Shown in pieces: positions 14,914 to 24,107 of a stretch of 24,550 nt of DNA; the stretch's first letter is position 1, and every line of letters begins with the position of its first letter. Position numbers and translations under genes: made by a program. Below the pieces are notes generated by a model. It was not told where the DNA came from and did no database searches. It was given only the letters and a program-made list of their open reading frames with translations. Source of the DNA: Treponema sp. (GTDB taxonomy: Bacteria; Spirochaetota; Spirochaetia; Treponematales; Treponemataceae); assembly GCA_016296205.1 (NCBI GenBank), contig JAEDJS010000030.1:1-24550 (forward strand), written 5' to 3'.

Positions 14914-16683
14914 TTACTTTCTTTTTGCCATAACAACAGTTGTCATTGGAGGAATAGTAAGATTTCCGTCTTCAACTTTAACTCCAGGATTTGCAGCATA
15001 AACTACAGGCATTTCACAACCCTCTGGAATTTTTGAAGTAATTGTTTTAGAAGCAGAAACATTGTGAACAACAAATGATTTCTCTTCCGAAGTTTCCATC
15101 ACGTAAGATTCCAGAACAGGATCATCAAATCCCACAGGAACCAGTCTGCCTCTTAACAATGACGGATGACTTGTTTTTACGCGAATAATGCGTTTGTAAT
15201 GGTTAAGCAAAGAATTTGGATCTTTATTCTGTTCCTCAACACTAACAGTTTTTTTGTTATATATGTTGATTGCGTTACCGTAAGTTGGATCGTTTGTCCA
15301 GGTACACATCATTCTGTCTTTTTCATCTGGCTTCCATACAAGACCTGTTCGCTTTGTTGGGTCCTGAGAACCACTCTTCATAGCAATTTCTTCACCATAA
15401 TAGATGAATGGAATTCCTTCTGCAAGAATATACATATCTGCAGCAAGCTTCATTTTTTCCGGCTTACTTCTTAAAGCAGATGAACTTCTTGCCTGGTCGT
15501 GATTGCTAAGGAATGGAGCATCAATATAATCAGGGTTGAATTTTTTATATTGAGAATAATCCGCTGCCAGTGAACGTGCAAAACCATTGAATTTTGATTT
15601 ATCAGTTGTTTCAACAACATCCGGATCATTTTCATTAATTTCCTGATTATTGATAATATCAACAATTCTTGTTCCAAGATCAAAATGGAAGTTACTTTCC
15701 ACGCCTGCCATGTAACGGGCACGAGTAGAAGTATTTTCCCAAACTTCGCTTACACAATATGCATCTGGTTTTACACTCTTAATGTAATCATTCATTTCTT
15801 TCCAGAACGCAATTGCCTTAGACTGTGTTTCATCGCCAGGTTTTACTTCTGCACTATTATAAATATGTCCTGCAGCATCAAAGCGGAAACCAGCAACACC
15901 TTTATCAAGCCAGAACTTAAAGATTTTTTTGTATTCTTCACGAACTTTTGGCTCGTCCATGTTGAGGTCAGGCATATTTTCGCTAAAGAGACCTGCATAA
16001 TAACTCATTACTGTATTACCAGTCTTGTCTACAGCAGTTTTTCCATTTTTGTCTACCCAAGGAGCAGTTAAATCCATTTTCCAGATATTTCCAGACAGTC
16101 CTTTCTGATTACGGGCATAAGGGCCACCGTTTTCACTAAAGTCCAAGTCTGTAATCCATCTGTACCAGCTGCGGTATTCACTATTTGGATCACGGCTTTT
16201 TTCAAACCATTCAATATACGAAGAAGAATGGTTACAAGTCATATCAAGTATTACACTGATTCCACGTTTGTTACATTCGGCAATCATTTTTTCAAAATCA
16301 GCCATTGTTCCATACTGAGGATTAACAGCATAATAATCATCCACGTCATATCCGTGATATGAATGAGAAGGGAAAATTGGGAGAAGCCACAAACCTGTAA
16401 TTCCCAGGTCTGTTGTTGTAGTATCATCGCCGTCGTTTAAATAATCAAGGCGTTTTGTGATTCCGTTAAAATCACCAATACCATCACCGTTACTATCAGC
16501 AAAAGATCGCACGAAAAGGCTGTAATATACGCCTTCCCGTGGACTTTGAACACAACTTGCTACTGGTACAAGGGAATCGGGTGCAGAACTAGGATCTACT
16601 ACAATTGCTTTTGTACCAGCACAGCTTGTTATGCCAAGCATGAAAGCAACAGATGCACATAAAGCAAGAACTGTTGTTTTCAT
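14914..16683 (-). CDS. GH13 alpha-amylase-type lipoprotein
   Basis: 589 residues from ATG 16683, chosen because AAGGAG lies seven bases upstream and because the product then starts with a proper lipoprotein signal (MKTTVLALCASVAFMLGITS, then C21). The frame is open for 36 more codons upstream, but that part overlaps the MalG gene in another frame. The GH13 barrel is complete: GDGIGDFNGITKRLDYL, ILDMTCNHSS, the nucleophile D269 in GFRFDAAGH, the acid E313 in CVSEVWE, and D396 in FLSNHDQ. The early YYSLFVRSFADSNGDGIGD motif is typical of alpha-amylases and alpha-glucosidase-like GH13 enzymes. As an envelope lipoprotein it should cut maltodextrins outside the cytosol. It starts four bases after malG. 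Confidence 0.92.
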   Translation of the reverse strand: MKTTVLALCASVAFMLGITSCAGTKAIVVDPSSAPDSLVPVASCVQSPREGVYYSLFVRSFADSNGDGIGDFNGITKRLDYLNDGDDTTTTDLGITGLWLLPIFPSHSYHGYDVDDYYAVNPQYGTMADFEKMIAECNKRGISVILDMTCNHSSSYIEWFEKSRDPNSEYRSWYRWITDLDFSENGGPYARNQKGLSGNIWKMDLTAPWVDKNGKTAVDKTGNTVMSYYAGLFSENMPDLNMDEPKVREEYKKIFKFWLDKGVAGFRFDAAGHIYNSAEVKPGDETQSKAIAFWKEMNDYIKSVKPDAYCVSEVWENTSTRARYMAGVESNFHFDLGTRIVDIINNQEINENDPDVVETTDKSKFNGFARSLAADYSQYKKFNPDYIDAPFLSNHDQARSSSALRSKPEKMKLAADMYILAEGIPFIYYGEEIAMKSGSQDPTKRTGLVWKPDEKDRMMCTWTNDPTYGNAINIYNKKTVSVEEQNKDPNSLLNHYKRIIRVKTSHPSLLRGRLVPVGFDDPVLESYVMETSEEKSFVVHNVSASKTITSKIPEGCEMPVVYAANPGVKVEDGNLTIPPMTTVVMAKRK

Positions 16684-16687
16684 AAGT

Positions 16688-17563
16688 TTACTCCTTACCG
16701 CTTGTACCAGCAAGGGAAACAAGGAGCTGTTTCTGTCCAGCCATAAAGATAATAATGAATGGAACAGCAACAAGAAGAGCACCAGCAGCAAACATTGTAA
16801 ATTTATCTGCAGAGCGTCCGTTAATCATTTCATAAAGACCAACAGCCAGTGTTTTCTTGTCTTCTGAACGGAGAATCAATTTAGGGAAGATAAAGTCCAT
16901 CCATGGTCCTGTAAAAGAAGTAAGTGTCAAGAAAATCAACTGTGGTTTTACTGTAGGAATAATAATTCTGATATATGTACTGAATGGTGTACATCCATCA
17001 ACATAAGCAGCTTCTGCAATATCTTTAGAAACTGTATCATAGTAGCCTTTCATCAACCATGTGTTGTATGGAATAGATCCAGTAGTATAAACAAGAACAA
17101 GCCCCCAGTGAGTGTTCAATGCATTAATACGCATAAGGATTACGTATGTAGCAACCATACCAATGAAGGAAGGGAACATCTGAAGAATAATCATACTAGC
17201 CATAATTGGCTTTTTAAGAGGAAACTTAAAACGGCTAAAGATGTAACCAGCTGTTGAACAAACAAATACTGTAATAAGTGTGTTCATAACTGCAATCTTC
17301 AATGTATTCAAGTACCAGTAACCATACATTGATTCAGTGAACAATCGTTTAAACTGATACAATGAAGGTCCCATAGATTCACCACTTGGGCTCTTTGGAT
17401 AAATAAAAGGAACCAAAGCAGATGAAGACAATGAGTTTGACTTTGAGAAAGCCGAAGAAATTGTGAACGCAATTGGGTAAATAACCATGATTGCCTGAAT
17501 CAAAAGGATAAGGTTCAGGAATGTGGCTGTAAAAGCGTCATGTGATTTACCTGATTTTATCAT
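16688..17563 (-). CDS. malG: Maltodextrin ABC transporter permease MalG
   Basis: 291 residues and six transmembrane helices. The EAA loop reads DIAEAAYVDGCTPFSTYIRI followed by IIPTVKP (about 180-207). GPWMDFIFPKLIL follows, as in MalG (where the family has a W-D-F turn). The N-terminal FTISSAFSKSNSLSSSALVP segment is also MalG-like. The ATG overlaps the malF stop codon (ATGA), which indicates translational coupling. It pairs with MalF to make the channel. Confidence 0.92.
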   Translation of the reverse strand: MIKSGKSHDAFTATFLNLILLIQAIMVIYPIAFTISSAFSKSNSLSSSALVPFIYPKSPSGESMGPSLYQFKRLFTESMYGYWYLNTLKIAVMNTLITVFVCSTAGYIFSRFKFPLKKPIMASMIILQMFPSFIGMVATYVILMRINALNTHWGLVLVYTTGSIPYNTWLMKGYYDTVSKDIAEAAYVDGCTPFSTYIRIIIPTVKPQLIFLTLTSFTGPWMDFIFPKLILRSEDKKTLAVGLYEMINGRSADKFTMFAAGALLVAVPFIIIFMAGQKQLLVSLAGTSGKE

Positions 17564-19971
17564 ATTTCACCATCCTTGAATGACTTAGTTCTTGTGAACT
17601 GGAATACAGCAAATGGAACAAGAACAATAAATACGAGAATTGAAAGTACAGATGCTGTATTATAGTTGTTAGAGTTCATAGTCAGTTTATAGATCCATGA
17701 AATCAACAAGTCTGTAGCACCAGCCTGTGTGGTAATTGTTGCGTTGACTGCATTCTGACCTGCACCAAGCATAAGGTTTGGACCACCACCAGTAAGGAAG
17801 AATACTGCACCGAAGTTGTTGATATTTGATGCAAACTGCATAATCAAAAGTGGACCAGTCTGGAACATAACCAATGGGAATGTAATACTTGTGAACTGTT
17901 TGAATTTTGTAGCGCCGTCAATAACTGCAGCTTCGTAAAGTGAATTTGGAATAGCTGTCATACTAGATGTTGTAAGAATCATTGAGTATGGGAAACCAAT
18001 CCAGATGTTAACCAAAATCAAAGTAACCTTAGCCATTGTTGGGTTTGTAAGCCAAGGGACACCCTGTTTCATAAGACCAATTATCTGCAATGTACGGTTG
18101 ATTGGACCGAATGTTCCGTTCAAAAGGTTTGCCCAGATGAACAAAGAAAGCATTGTAGGAATAGCATATGGAAGGATAAATACTGTTCTGTAGAATCTTG
18201 GGATAGAAACTCTCTTGTCCTGGAGAATAACTGCAAAGAAGAATCCTACAAAGAAACAAGTGAATGTTGCAAATACAGCCCAGATAACTGTCCAGATTGC
18301 AATTGAACCAAAGGCTGTTGCCCAAGTATTAGCACCACCATCAGCACCAGTACTTGCAAACATATCTGCAAAGCTTCTGAAACCAACCCAGTCAACAAGG
18401 TTTGCTGGAGGAATATGGTTTGGAGTGCTGTAGTTTGTGAATGCAACAAGTGCAGAGAAAAGCAATGGTATAAGAGTAAAGAAAGAAATCATCAGGATAA
18501 GTGGAATAATACCGATAGCAGGGAATGCTGTCTGTTCCATACCTTTCTTTGTCTGTGCCATTGTTGGGTAACCATTCTTAAGAATGATTTCTGAAGTTTT
18601 CTTTGCGTTGATAATATTATAAACGTAAAGAACAATAAAGATGATAGAAATAATAAGGATGATAAGACCAGTAATCATCATAAAGATTGAGTGATCTCTG
18701 TACTTAACACCAAGTGAATCTCCAACTTCTGCTTTAATCTGCTGATAAGCTGTCTTTGAGTTAAGAAGCTTTGTTTCTTCTGCTCTCAACTGGAGCTGTT
18801 TTGTTTTTAATGTATTAACTTTATTATTTGCAGCAATAAATTCAGCTGATTCTTCACCAAAAGATTTCTTTACTTTCTTCAATTCTTTTGAAGCAGCAGT
18901 CATATTCTTAAGGTTTTCTTTAATGTCTGCCGAAACTGCAGCAATTGCTGCATCTCTTGCATCGATAGCTGCCTTTTCTGCATCAGTAAGTACAACATCA
19001 TCAATTGCAATTGCATTTTTAGCAGAGATTACACCAGCCTTTTCCTTCATTACTTTCTGAAGTTCTGCTGTTTTAACTTTAATTTCTTTTTCAATTTCTG
19101 CAATACGAGGTTTTCCTTCTTTATCGTTGAGAGCCACTGTAAATGGCATTGCAAGTAATTCGCTTGCTTTCTGTTTTTCCAATAAAGGAGCCAATTCAAC
19201 TGAAAGATCGGAAATTTCTTCGTCAATTGCTTCTGCCTGTGCATTAAGCTCCGGATCATCGGATGCCCAAAGTTCAGCAGATTTTTCGTTAAGTTCATTA
19301 ATCTGAACTGTAAGAGCTTCAATTTTTTCAAGAAGATCATCATCCTGAACGATTACTGATGATTCCTGAGCCTTAAGCTCTTCAACCTTCATTTTGTCGT
19401 ATTTCTTAAGAGCTTTAAGTTGTTCTACAAGTGATTTGTCTGCTTTTAAACTGGCTCTGTATGCAGCATTTTCTTCAAGCATATCCTGAATGCCGGCTTT
19501 TTCTGCAACAAGGGCCGCAATCTGGTCTTCTAATTCAACTTGAGGAACTGTTACTTCTGCCAGTCTCTTTTTAATATCTGCAAATTTTGAATCTTTTGCA
19601 GCTAAAGTTGCAATATTCTGATCAATTGCATCTTCATAAACGTATTCAATAGTAAGATCTTCTGGTTTATCACCAAGAGTGAAAAGACCACGAAGTGATG
19701 TAATAACTGGACTTTCTTTTGGATTGAATCTAAAAGTCTTAATTGTTTCCTTAGAAATAGCACCGTTCTCGTTACGAACAAAGTGAGATGTCTGGAACTG
19801 AAATAATGTAAAAATGAGCATTACTGCTTCAACTAATGCAAAGAATGCACCGCGAATGTACTGCTTGAGAACTGTCAACTGGCCAAGACCCATGAAAAGA
19901 GCCGACAAGAAAGGCGCAGATTTTACAGCCCCAGGGTTTACCTTTTTCCCTGTTGATTCATAATTGCCCAT
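17560..19971 (-). CDS. malF: Maltodextrin ABC transporter permease MalF with giant coiled-coil insert
   Basis: 803 residues from ATG 19971 (AGGGGGA just upstream; the longer frame to 20019 lacks a site). Gram-positive-type MalF proteins are about 430-450 residues and E. coli MalF is 514. A first hydrophobic segment (about 37-58, after a GLGQLTVLKQYIRG motif usual for this type) is followed by about 365 residues, of which roughly 120-420 are Glu/Lys/Ala/Leu-rich heptad-like coiled coil. Then comes DHSIFMMITGLIILIISIIF (about 426-445) and a complete MalF core with the EAA loop IPNSLYEAAVIDGATKFKQF (about 674-693). By topology the coiled coil should be periplasmic. It could be a docking platform for MalE or reach towards the outer membrane. 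It follows malE in the operon. Confidence 0.9.
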   Translation of the reverse strand: MGNYESTGKKVNPGAVKSAPFLSALFMGLGQLTVLKQYIRGAFFALVEAVMLIFTLFQFQTSHFVRNENGAISKETIKTFRFNPKESPVITSLRGLFTLGDKPEDLTIEYVYEDAIDQNIATLAAKDSKFADIKKRLAEVTVPQVELEDQIAALVAEKAGIQDMLEENAAYRASLKADKSLVEQLKALKKYDKMKVEELKAQESSVIVQDDDLLEKIEALTVQINELNEKSAELWASDDPELNAQAEAIDEEISDLSVELAPLLEKQKASELLAMPFTVALNDKEGKPRIAEIEKEIKVKTAELQKVMKEKAGVISAKNAIAIDDVVLTDAEKAAIDARDAAIAAVSADIKENLKNMTAASKELKKVKKSFGEESAEFIAANNKVNTLKTKQLQLRAEETKLLNSKTAYQQIKAEVGDSLGVKYRDHSIFMMITGLIILIISIIFIVLYVYNIINAKKTSEIILKNGYPTMAQTKKGMEQTAFPAIGIIPLILMISFFTLIPLLFSALVAFTNYSTPNHIPPANLVDWVGFRSFADMFASTGADGGANTWATAFGSIAIWTVIWAVFATFTCFFVGFFFAVILQDKRVSIPRFYRTVFILPYAIPTMLSLFIWANLLNGTFGPINRTLQIIGLMKQGVPWLTNPTMAKVTLILVNIWIGFPYSMILTTSSMTAIPNSLYEAAVIDGATKFKQFTSITFPLVMFQTGPLLIMQFASNINNFGAVFFLTGGGPNLMLGAGQNAVNATITTQAGATDLLISWIYKLTMNSNNYNTASVLSILVFIVLVPFAVFQFTRTKSFKDGEI

Positions 19972-20060
19972 CGATTCCCCCTTAGAGCAAAATTTAAAAA
20001 TGCCAAGAGGGACCGTCACTTTTTAAAGCGGCAGCCCCCTTGTTTGATTATATTAAATCA

Positions 20061-20082
20061 ATTATCCGGAAAACCGGTTAAT
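20061..20082 (-). repeat. malE-malF intergenic hairpin
   Basis: The arms ATTATCCGG (20061-20069) and CCGGTTAAT (20074-20082) form a stem of eight pairs with one mismatch around an AAAA loop. It starts 11 bases after the malE stop codon. It has no adequate T-tract, so it is more likely an mRNA-stabilising or attenuating structure than a full terminator. A related hairpin precedes malE. Confidence 0.6.
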
Positions 20083-20092
20083 CAGATTTAAA

Positions 20093-21277
20093 TTATTTTG
20101 CAGCTTCCATTGCAGCAGCAGCGTTTGTAAGAGCGCTAGTTACATCGTCGCCATCCCATACACCAGAGAATGCAGCGTTCATAGATGACCAGTATGTGTT
20201 CATCTGTGGGATTGTTGGCATTGGTTTTGCATACTTAGACTGTTCAAGGATTCCCTGAGAAGATGGATCGTTTACAGCAATATCTCTTCTTGGAGGGATC
20301 TGTTTTGTAATCTGGTATCTCTGTTCGAGAGCTGCTTTTGAACAAATGAATTCTGCAAATGCTTTTGCTTCTTCTGGATATTCTGTGTATTCACTTACGA
20401 ATGCAAGACGTACACCAGAGAATGAAGCTGGTGGGTTTGAGTCTCCAGGGAATGCTGGAATTGTTGTAATTCCGTAGTCGATTCCGAGAGCATTGTAGTC
20501 AGCGATTTTCCATGGTCCTGTGATAACCATAGCTGCTTTTCCTTCAGCGAATGAAGAGTTACAGAAGTCGCCGCTCATGTCAGCTGCTGGAACGTCGAGA
20601 ATTTCTTTGCGGAGATTCTGGAAATATTTGAGACCTTTAATTGCAGCAGCGCTGTTGATGTTGTGCTGGTGACGATCATTTCCATTTGGTCCGAAGAGTT
20701 CTGCACCAAAACCTTCCATGAAGATAATATCGTAGTAAGCGTTACCTACTTCCCAAACACATGCGTATTTGTTCTGTGACTTGTCGTTAAATCCTTTTGC
20801 AAAAGCTTTAAGTTCGTCCCAAGTCTTTGGTGGTTCTTTTACGAGAGCCTTGTTGTAGAAGAGACCGTATGTTTCGATACCAATTGGGTAACCATAAACT
20901 TTACCTTTGTAAGAAGCACCTTTCTGTGCTGCTGGGATAAAGTCTGCTTTAAAGTTAGCCATTGTGTTTTCTTTAACATGTCCACCGTTTACGAGAGCAC
21001 CAATATGATCGTGTGGTGCAACGAAAATGTCAGCACCTACTCCTGCAGGTCCGTCAAGTTCGATTTTTGCACGTGAGTCTGTAGATGCTACTGGTTCGTA
21101 AACAATCTTCAAGCTCTTATACTTAGGATTTGATTTTGGGAATTCTTTAATTGCCCAGTTGATAAACTTTTTTTCTGGACCGTCTGATTCCCAAACCTTA
21201 ATAGTTGCTCTTTTAGGAGCAGCAAACATAGGAACACACATTGCTGCCATCATTGCAGCGATCAATGTTTTTTTCAT
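20093..21277 (-). CDS. malE: Maltose/maltodextrin-binding periplasmic protein MalE
   Basis: 394 residues with a Sec signal peptide (MKKTLIAAMMAAMCVPMFA, cleaved about residue 19-20). The Cys in it is not in a lipobox, so the protein is soluble in the periplasm. The mature start TIKVWESDGPEKKFINWAIK and the later DIFVAPHDHIGALVNGGHV and VYGYPIGIETYGLFYNKAL follow the MalE pattern (E. coli: DIIFWAHDRFGGYAQSGLL). ITGPWKIADYNALGIDYGIT is the usual late segment. It binds maltodextrins and delivers them to MalF/MalG. GGAGG lies six bases before the ATG. It is flanked on both sides by similar hairpins. Confidence 0.95.
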   Translation of the reverse strand: MKKTLIAAMMAAMCVPMFAAPKRATIKVWESDGPEKKFINWAIKEFPKSNPKYKSLKIVYEPVASTDSRAKIELDGPAGVGADIFVAPHDHIGALVNGGHVKENTMANFKADFIPAAQKGASYKGKVYGYPIGIETYGLFYNKALVKEPPKTWDELKAFAKGFNDKSQNKYACVWEVGNAYYDIIFMEGFGAELFGPNGNDRHQHNINSAAAIKGLKYFQNLRKEILDVPAADMSGDFCNSSFAEGKAAMVITGPWKIADYNALGIDYGITTIPAFPGDSNPPASFSGVRLAFVSEYTEYPEEAKAFAEFICSKAALEQRYQITKQIPPRRDIAVNDPSSQGILEQSKYAKPMPTIPQMNTYWSSMNAAFSGVWDGDDVTSALTNAAAAMEAAK

Positions 21278-21315
21278 TTTTTTCCTCCAAAATAATAATG
21301 AAACCTATTTAATTT

Positions 21316-21331
21316 GACCGGAAAACCAGTC
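21316..21331 (-). repeat. pulA-malE intergenic hairpin
   Basis: The arms GACCGG (21316-21321) and CCAGTC (21326-21331) pair over six bases (one G-T) around AAAA. It overlaps the last bases of the pullulanase stop codon. Sequence and loop match the hairpin at 20061-20082. Confidence 0.55.
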
Positions 21332-24098
21332 ATTCAGCTTTTATTACCGCAGCTGTAAGCGGATCAAGTTTTATTTCCTCAGAAGTAACTGTTACTCCCA
21401 CAGGAGCTTCAATTCCATCTGCTGAAGCCTTCATTGAATCTGCAAGCACTTTTGCACCTGCAAATTTACCCTTAACAGAAGCCGGTGTATCCATGCCGTT
21501 TACACATACATAATATGTGCCGTCATCAGCCTTAATTGAATATGCAAACATAAGCCAGTCGTCCTCATCATTTGTAAGGAGCTTTGTTTTTTCTGCAATT
21601 GCCCTGGCATCTGTCATTCTAAAGGCACTTACATTTTTTCGCAAAGCAATCAGGCTTTTTGTATATTCAAGCAGCTGTTCATAATCTGAATCAATTTTCC
21701 AGACAAACTGATTGATATTATCGCCGGAATCATAACTGTTCCTTACAAACTGACCAATAGTTTCGTTCTTTGAATTATTCAAATTAGGCTTGCTGCGGCC
21801 ACGTTCCTGTCCTCCGTGAAGGAAAGGAATTCCCTGACTTGTAAGTACCAGAAAATTTCCCATTTTAATACGGGCAATAATCTGTGCTTTCTGCTCAGGA
21901 ACAGATTCATCTAATTTTACATTGTGTGCAATAGCATCATGCAATGTAAGCCCATCGTGACAAGTCAAATATTGCAGACTGTCTCTTGGAGCGTCTGCTA
22001 CATAATTAACCATAGGACGTGCTAAAAGGTTACGAAAAAGTTTATTTTGATTATTACAAACTTTTGTAATAAAACCTTTTCCAGTTTCGTTCATTCCGCC
22101 GGCTTTTATTGCATCACGGAATTCATCGTTGAACACTGCCACATCATCTGTAAACTTCATGTAATTCTGATCCATACCTACTGTATCTTTTGGACCATTG
22201 TACATCTTCCAGCCTTCGCCTTCAAAAAGTTCACAAGGATTATAAGACTTAGCAACCTTGTATGCATCAAGCACACAAGAACTTTCCATAAGACCCATAA
22301 GATCAAAACGGAAACCGTCAACCTTATATTCTTTAACCCAATGTTCAACACTGTCTACAACCAGGCGTTTCATCATTGCCCGCTCAGTTGCCGTATCGTT
22401 ACCACAACCACTGTTACTGGTCAAAGAACCTTTAGCATTTCTTCTGAAGTAATACCCTGGAACAATATCATCAAGAAACTGAATTCCAGCCATGTGATTG
22501 TACACAACATCTATTATAACACCAATTTTAAATTTGTGACACTCATTTATTAAATTTTTTAATTCCGCTATACGTTTGTAAGGATCCTCTGCATTTGTGC
22601 TGAACCAGCCTTCCGGAGTAAAATAATTGTGTGGATCATACCCCCAGTTGTAATTATTGCCGTTTGTAGTACCAGTGTTTTCGTAACGGCGATCTGTTTC
22701 ATCTCCGTAGTAAAAATTCAACACCGGCATAAGCTGAACATGTGTAATACCAAGACTTTTAAGGTATGGAATTTTTTCTATAAATGCTGAATATGTTCCC
22801 TTTGGCGATTTTACACCACTGTCTGGACTAATTGTAAAATCCCGGACACTGATTTCATAAATCAACGCATCTTCTCTGTTTTTCAGTGTTACATAATCTT
22901 CAGACATTCTTCCCCCGGCTTTAGGGCTGTTCATGTCGACTATAGCACCTCTACCCACAGAACCATCATTCTTATATGCAGCCATACTTTTTGCATAAGG
23001 ATCAAGAACTGTGCGTTTTCCTTTTGAATTTTTTAGCGTGATGTCATAGAACATTCCGTCGGGATCAACCTGAGCAAAAGTTCCAGTCCACACACCGTTC
23101 TCCGGATTAAAAATCATTGGAACTGTATAATCCGGATTTTTTGATGAAGCCTTTTTGTATAAATTCAACCTTGCCTCTGAACTTGTTGGAGCCCATATAT
23201 TTACTGTTACACTTTTATTCACGTAAGTTGCACCAAGTTTAAGGTCTGCAGAAGGTAATTTTTCTTCCGAAAGTTTGATGGCTAAATCAGTTGAATCAAT
23301 CTGGCATTTAGATTCAAACAAAGGATGACTAATAGAAAGAACGTCTGTAATTGATACAGGAGTTTCCAGAGTTACAGTTGCTTTTTTTGCAAAATTATAA
23401 CCATGGTCGTCTGTCTCCGAGTTGATTACATCACAAATTTTGTATGTGTTTCCACGATTGTCAGAGATTTCAAAATTACTTGAACCAGCTTCCAGATCAA
23501 GCCCGAATCTTCCGCTAAAAGTCAACTCAACTTTATTTAAAGCAGAAAGTCTGGCACTTGTAAATTTAGGTTCGTAAGGTTTGCCAGTATAAGTTGACTG
23601 ATCCTGGGAATAGATTACTGCCTTTTTGCAGATTGATGTATCAAAAATTCTATCGTCGCTGCAGTCCTTTACCCAGCTGTCTTTTTTACGAACAATTAAC
23701 CCAACTTTGCCTTCACTGCTAACAGGTTTACAGCCGCCGGAAGTTGAACCGTCCAGCTTAAATTTCATATAGCCGATGCCATCCACAACTGTCCAATTTT
23801 GGGAATACTGCCACATAGCATTCCCGTCTCCACCAGGAATTGCCCAGATCCACAAAGCCCAGTCTGCATAATTTCCATCAGGCCGAACATAATAAACTAC
23901 AAATTCATCTTCTTTATGATTTAATTTTGCATCTAGAGTGAGAATTTCTTTAAGCTTTGGATTAGAAGTATCTTCTATTGTACCAGGTTCAACTGTTCTG
24001 AAGGCTTCACCTTTTGGTTTAGAAATTGAAGCACATGACAATAACGAAAAAACTGCCAATGCTACAGTTAATTTTTTTGCGATCTTTTGAAAATACAT
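21330..24098 (-). CDS. pulA: Type I pullulanase lipoprotein (GH13)
   Basis: 922 residues. A lipoprotein signal ends in LLSC with acylated C22. Residues about 60-160 match a CBM41/PUD starch-binding domain (EFVVYYVRPDGNYADWALWI). A bacterial E-set spacer follows (about 175-285), then a CBM48-like domain (about 288-385; TVNIWAPTSSEARLNLY). The GH13 barrel carries the type I pullulanase signature YNWGYDP at 483-489, the nucleophile D599 in VDGFRFDL, the acid E628 in FEGEGW and D715 in TCHDGLT. The enzyme cuts alpha-1,6 branches of pullulan and amylopectin at the cell envelope. It is the first gene of the operon, 52 bases ahead of malE. No Shine-Dalgarno sequence precedes the ATG; a TATAAT lies nine bases upstream, suggesting a leaderless message. 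Confidence 0.95.
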   Translation of the reverse strand: MYFQKIAKKLTVALAVFSLLSCASISKPKGEAFRTVEPGTIEDTSNPKLKEILTLDAKLNHKEDEFVVYYVRPDGNYADWALWIWAIPGGDGNAMWQYSQNWTVVDGIGYMKFKLDGSTSGGCKPVSSEGKVGLIVRKKDSWVKDCSDDRIFDTSICKKAVIYSQDQSTYTGKPYEPKFTSARLSALNKVELTFSGRFGLDLEAGSSNFEISDNRGNTYKICDVINSETDDHGYNFAKKATVTLETPVSITDVLSISHPLFESKCQIDSTDLAIKLSEEKLPSADLKLGATYVNKSVTVNIWAPTSSEARLNLYKKASSKNPDYTVPMIFNPENGVWTGTFAQVDPDGMFYDITLKNSKGKRTVLDPYAKSMAAYKNDGSVGRGAIVDMNSPKAGGRMSEDYVTLKNREDALIYEISVRDFTISPDSGVKSPKGTYSAFIEKIPYLKSLGITHVQLMPVLNFYYGDETDRRYENTGTTNGNNYNWGYDPHNYFTPEGWFSTNAEDPYKRIAELKNLINECHKFKIGVIIDVVYNHMAGIQFLDDIVPGYYFRRNAKGSLTSNSGCGNDTATERAMMKRLVVDSVEHWVKEYKVDGFRFDLMGLMESSCVLDAYKVAKSYNPCELFEGEGWKMYNGPKDTVGMDQNYMKFTDDVAVFNDEFRDAIKAGGMNETGKGFITKVCNNQNKLFRNLLARPMVNYVADAPRDSLQYLTCHDGLTLHDAIAHNVKLDESVPEQKAQIIARIKMGNFLVLTSQGIPFLHGGQERGRSKPNLNNSKNETIGQFVRNSYDSGDNINQFVWKIDSDYEQLLEYTKSLIALRKNVSAFRMTDARAIAEKTKLLTNDEDDWLMFAYSIKADDGTYYVCVNGMDTPASVKGKFAGAKVLADSMKASADGIEAPVGVTVTSEEIKLDPLTAAVIKAE

Positions 24099-24107
24099 AG
24101 TTCTTTT

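Noticed and set aside
16684..16791. 36 extra N-terminal codons for the GH13 amylase
   Set aside because: They overlap malG in another frame, give no proper signal peptide order, and a strong AAGGAG site stands before the ATG at 16683, which starts a perfect lipoprotein signal.
19972..20019. Longer MalF start at 20019
   Set aside because: No ribosome site; the ATG at 19971 has AGGGGGA directly upstream.
22047..22553. 168-codon plus-strand ORF inside the pullulanase gene
   Set aside because: It is antisense to the conserved GH13 barrel, rich in Ile/Phe/His/Thr as expected of a reversed frame, and shows no family motif.
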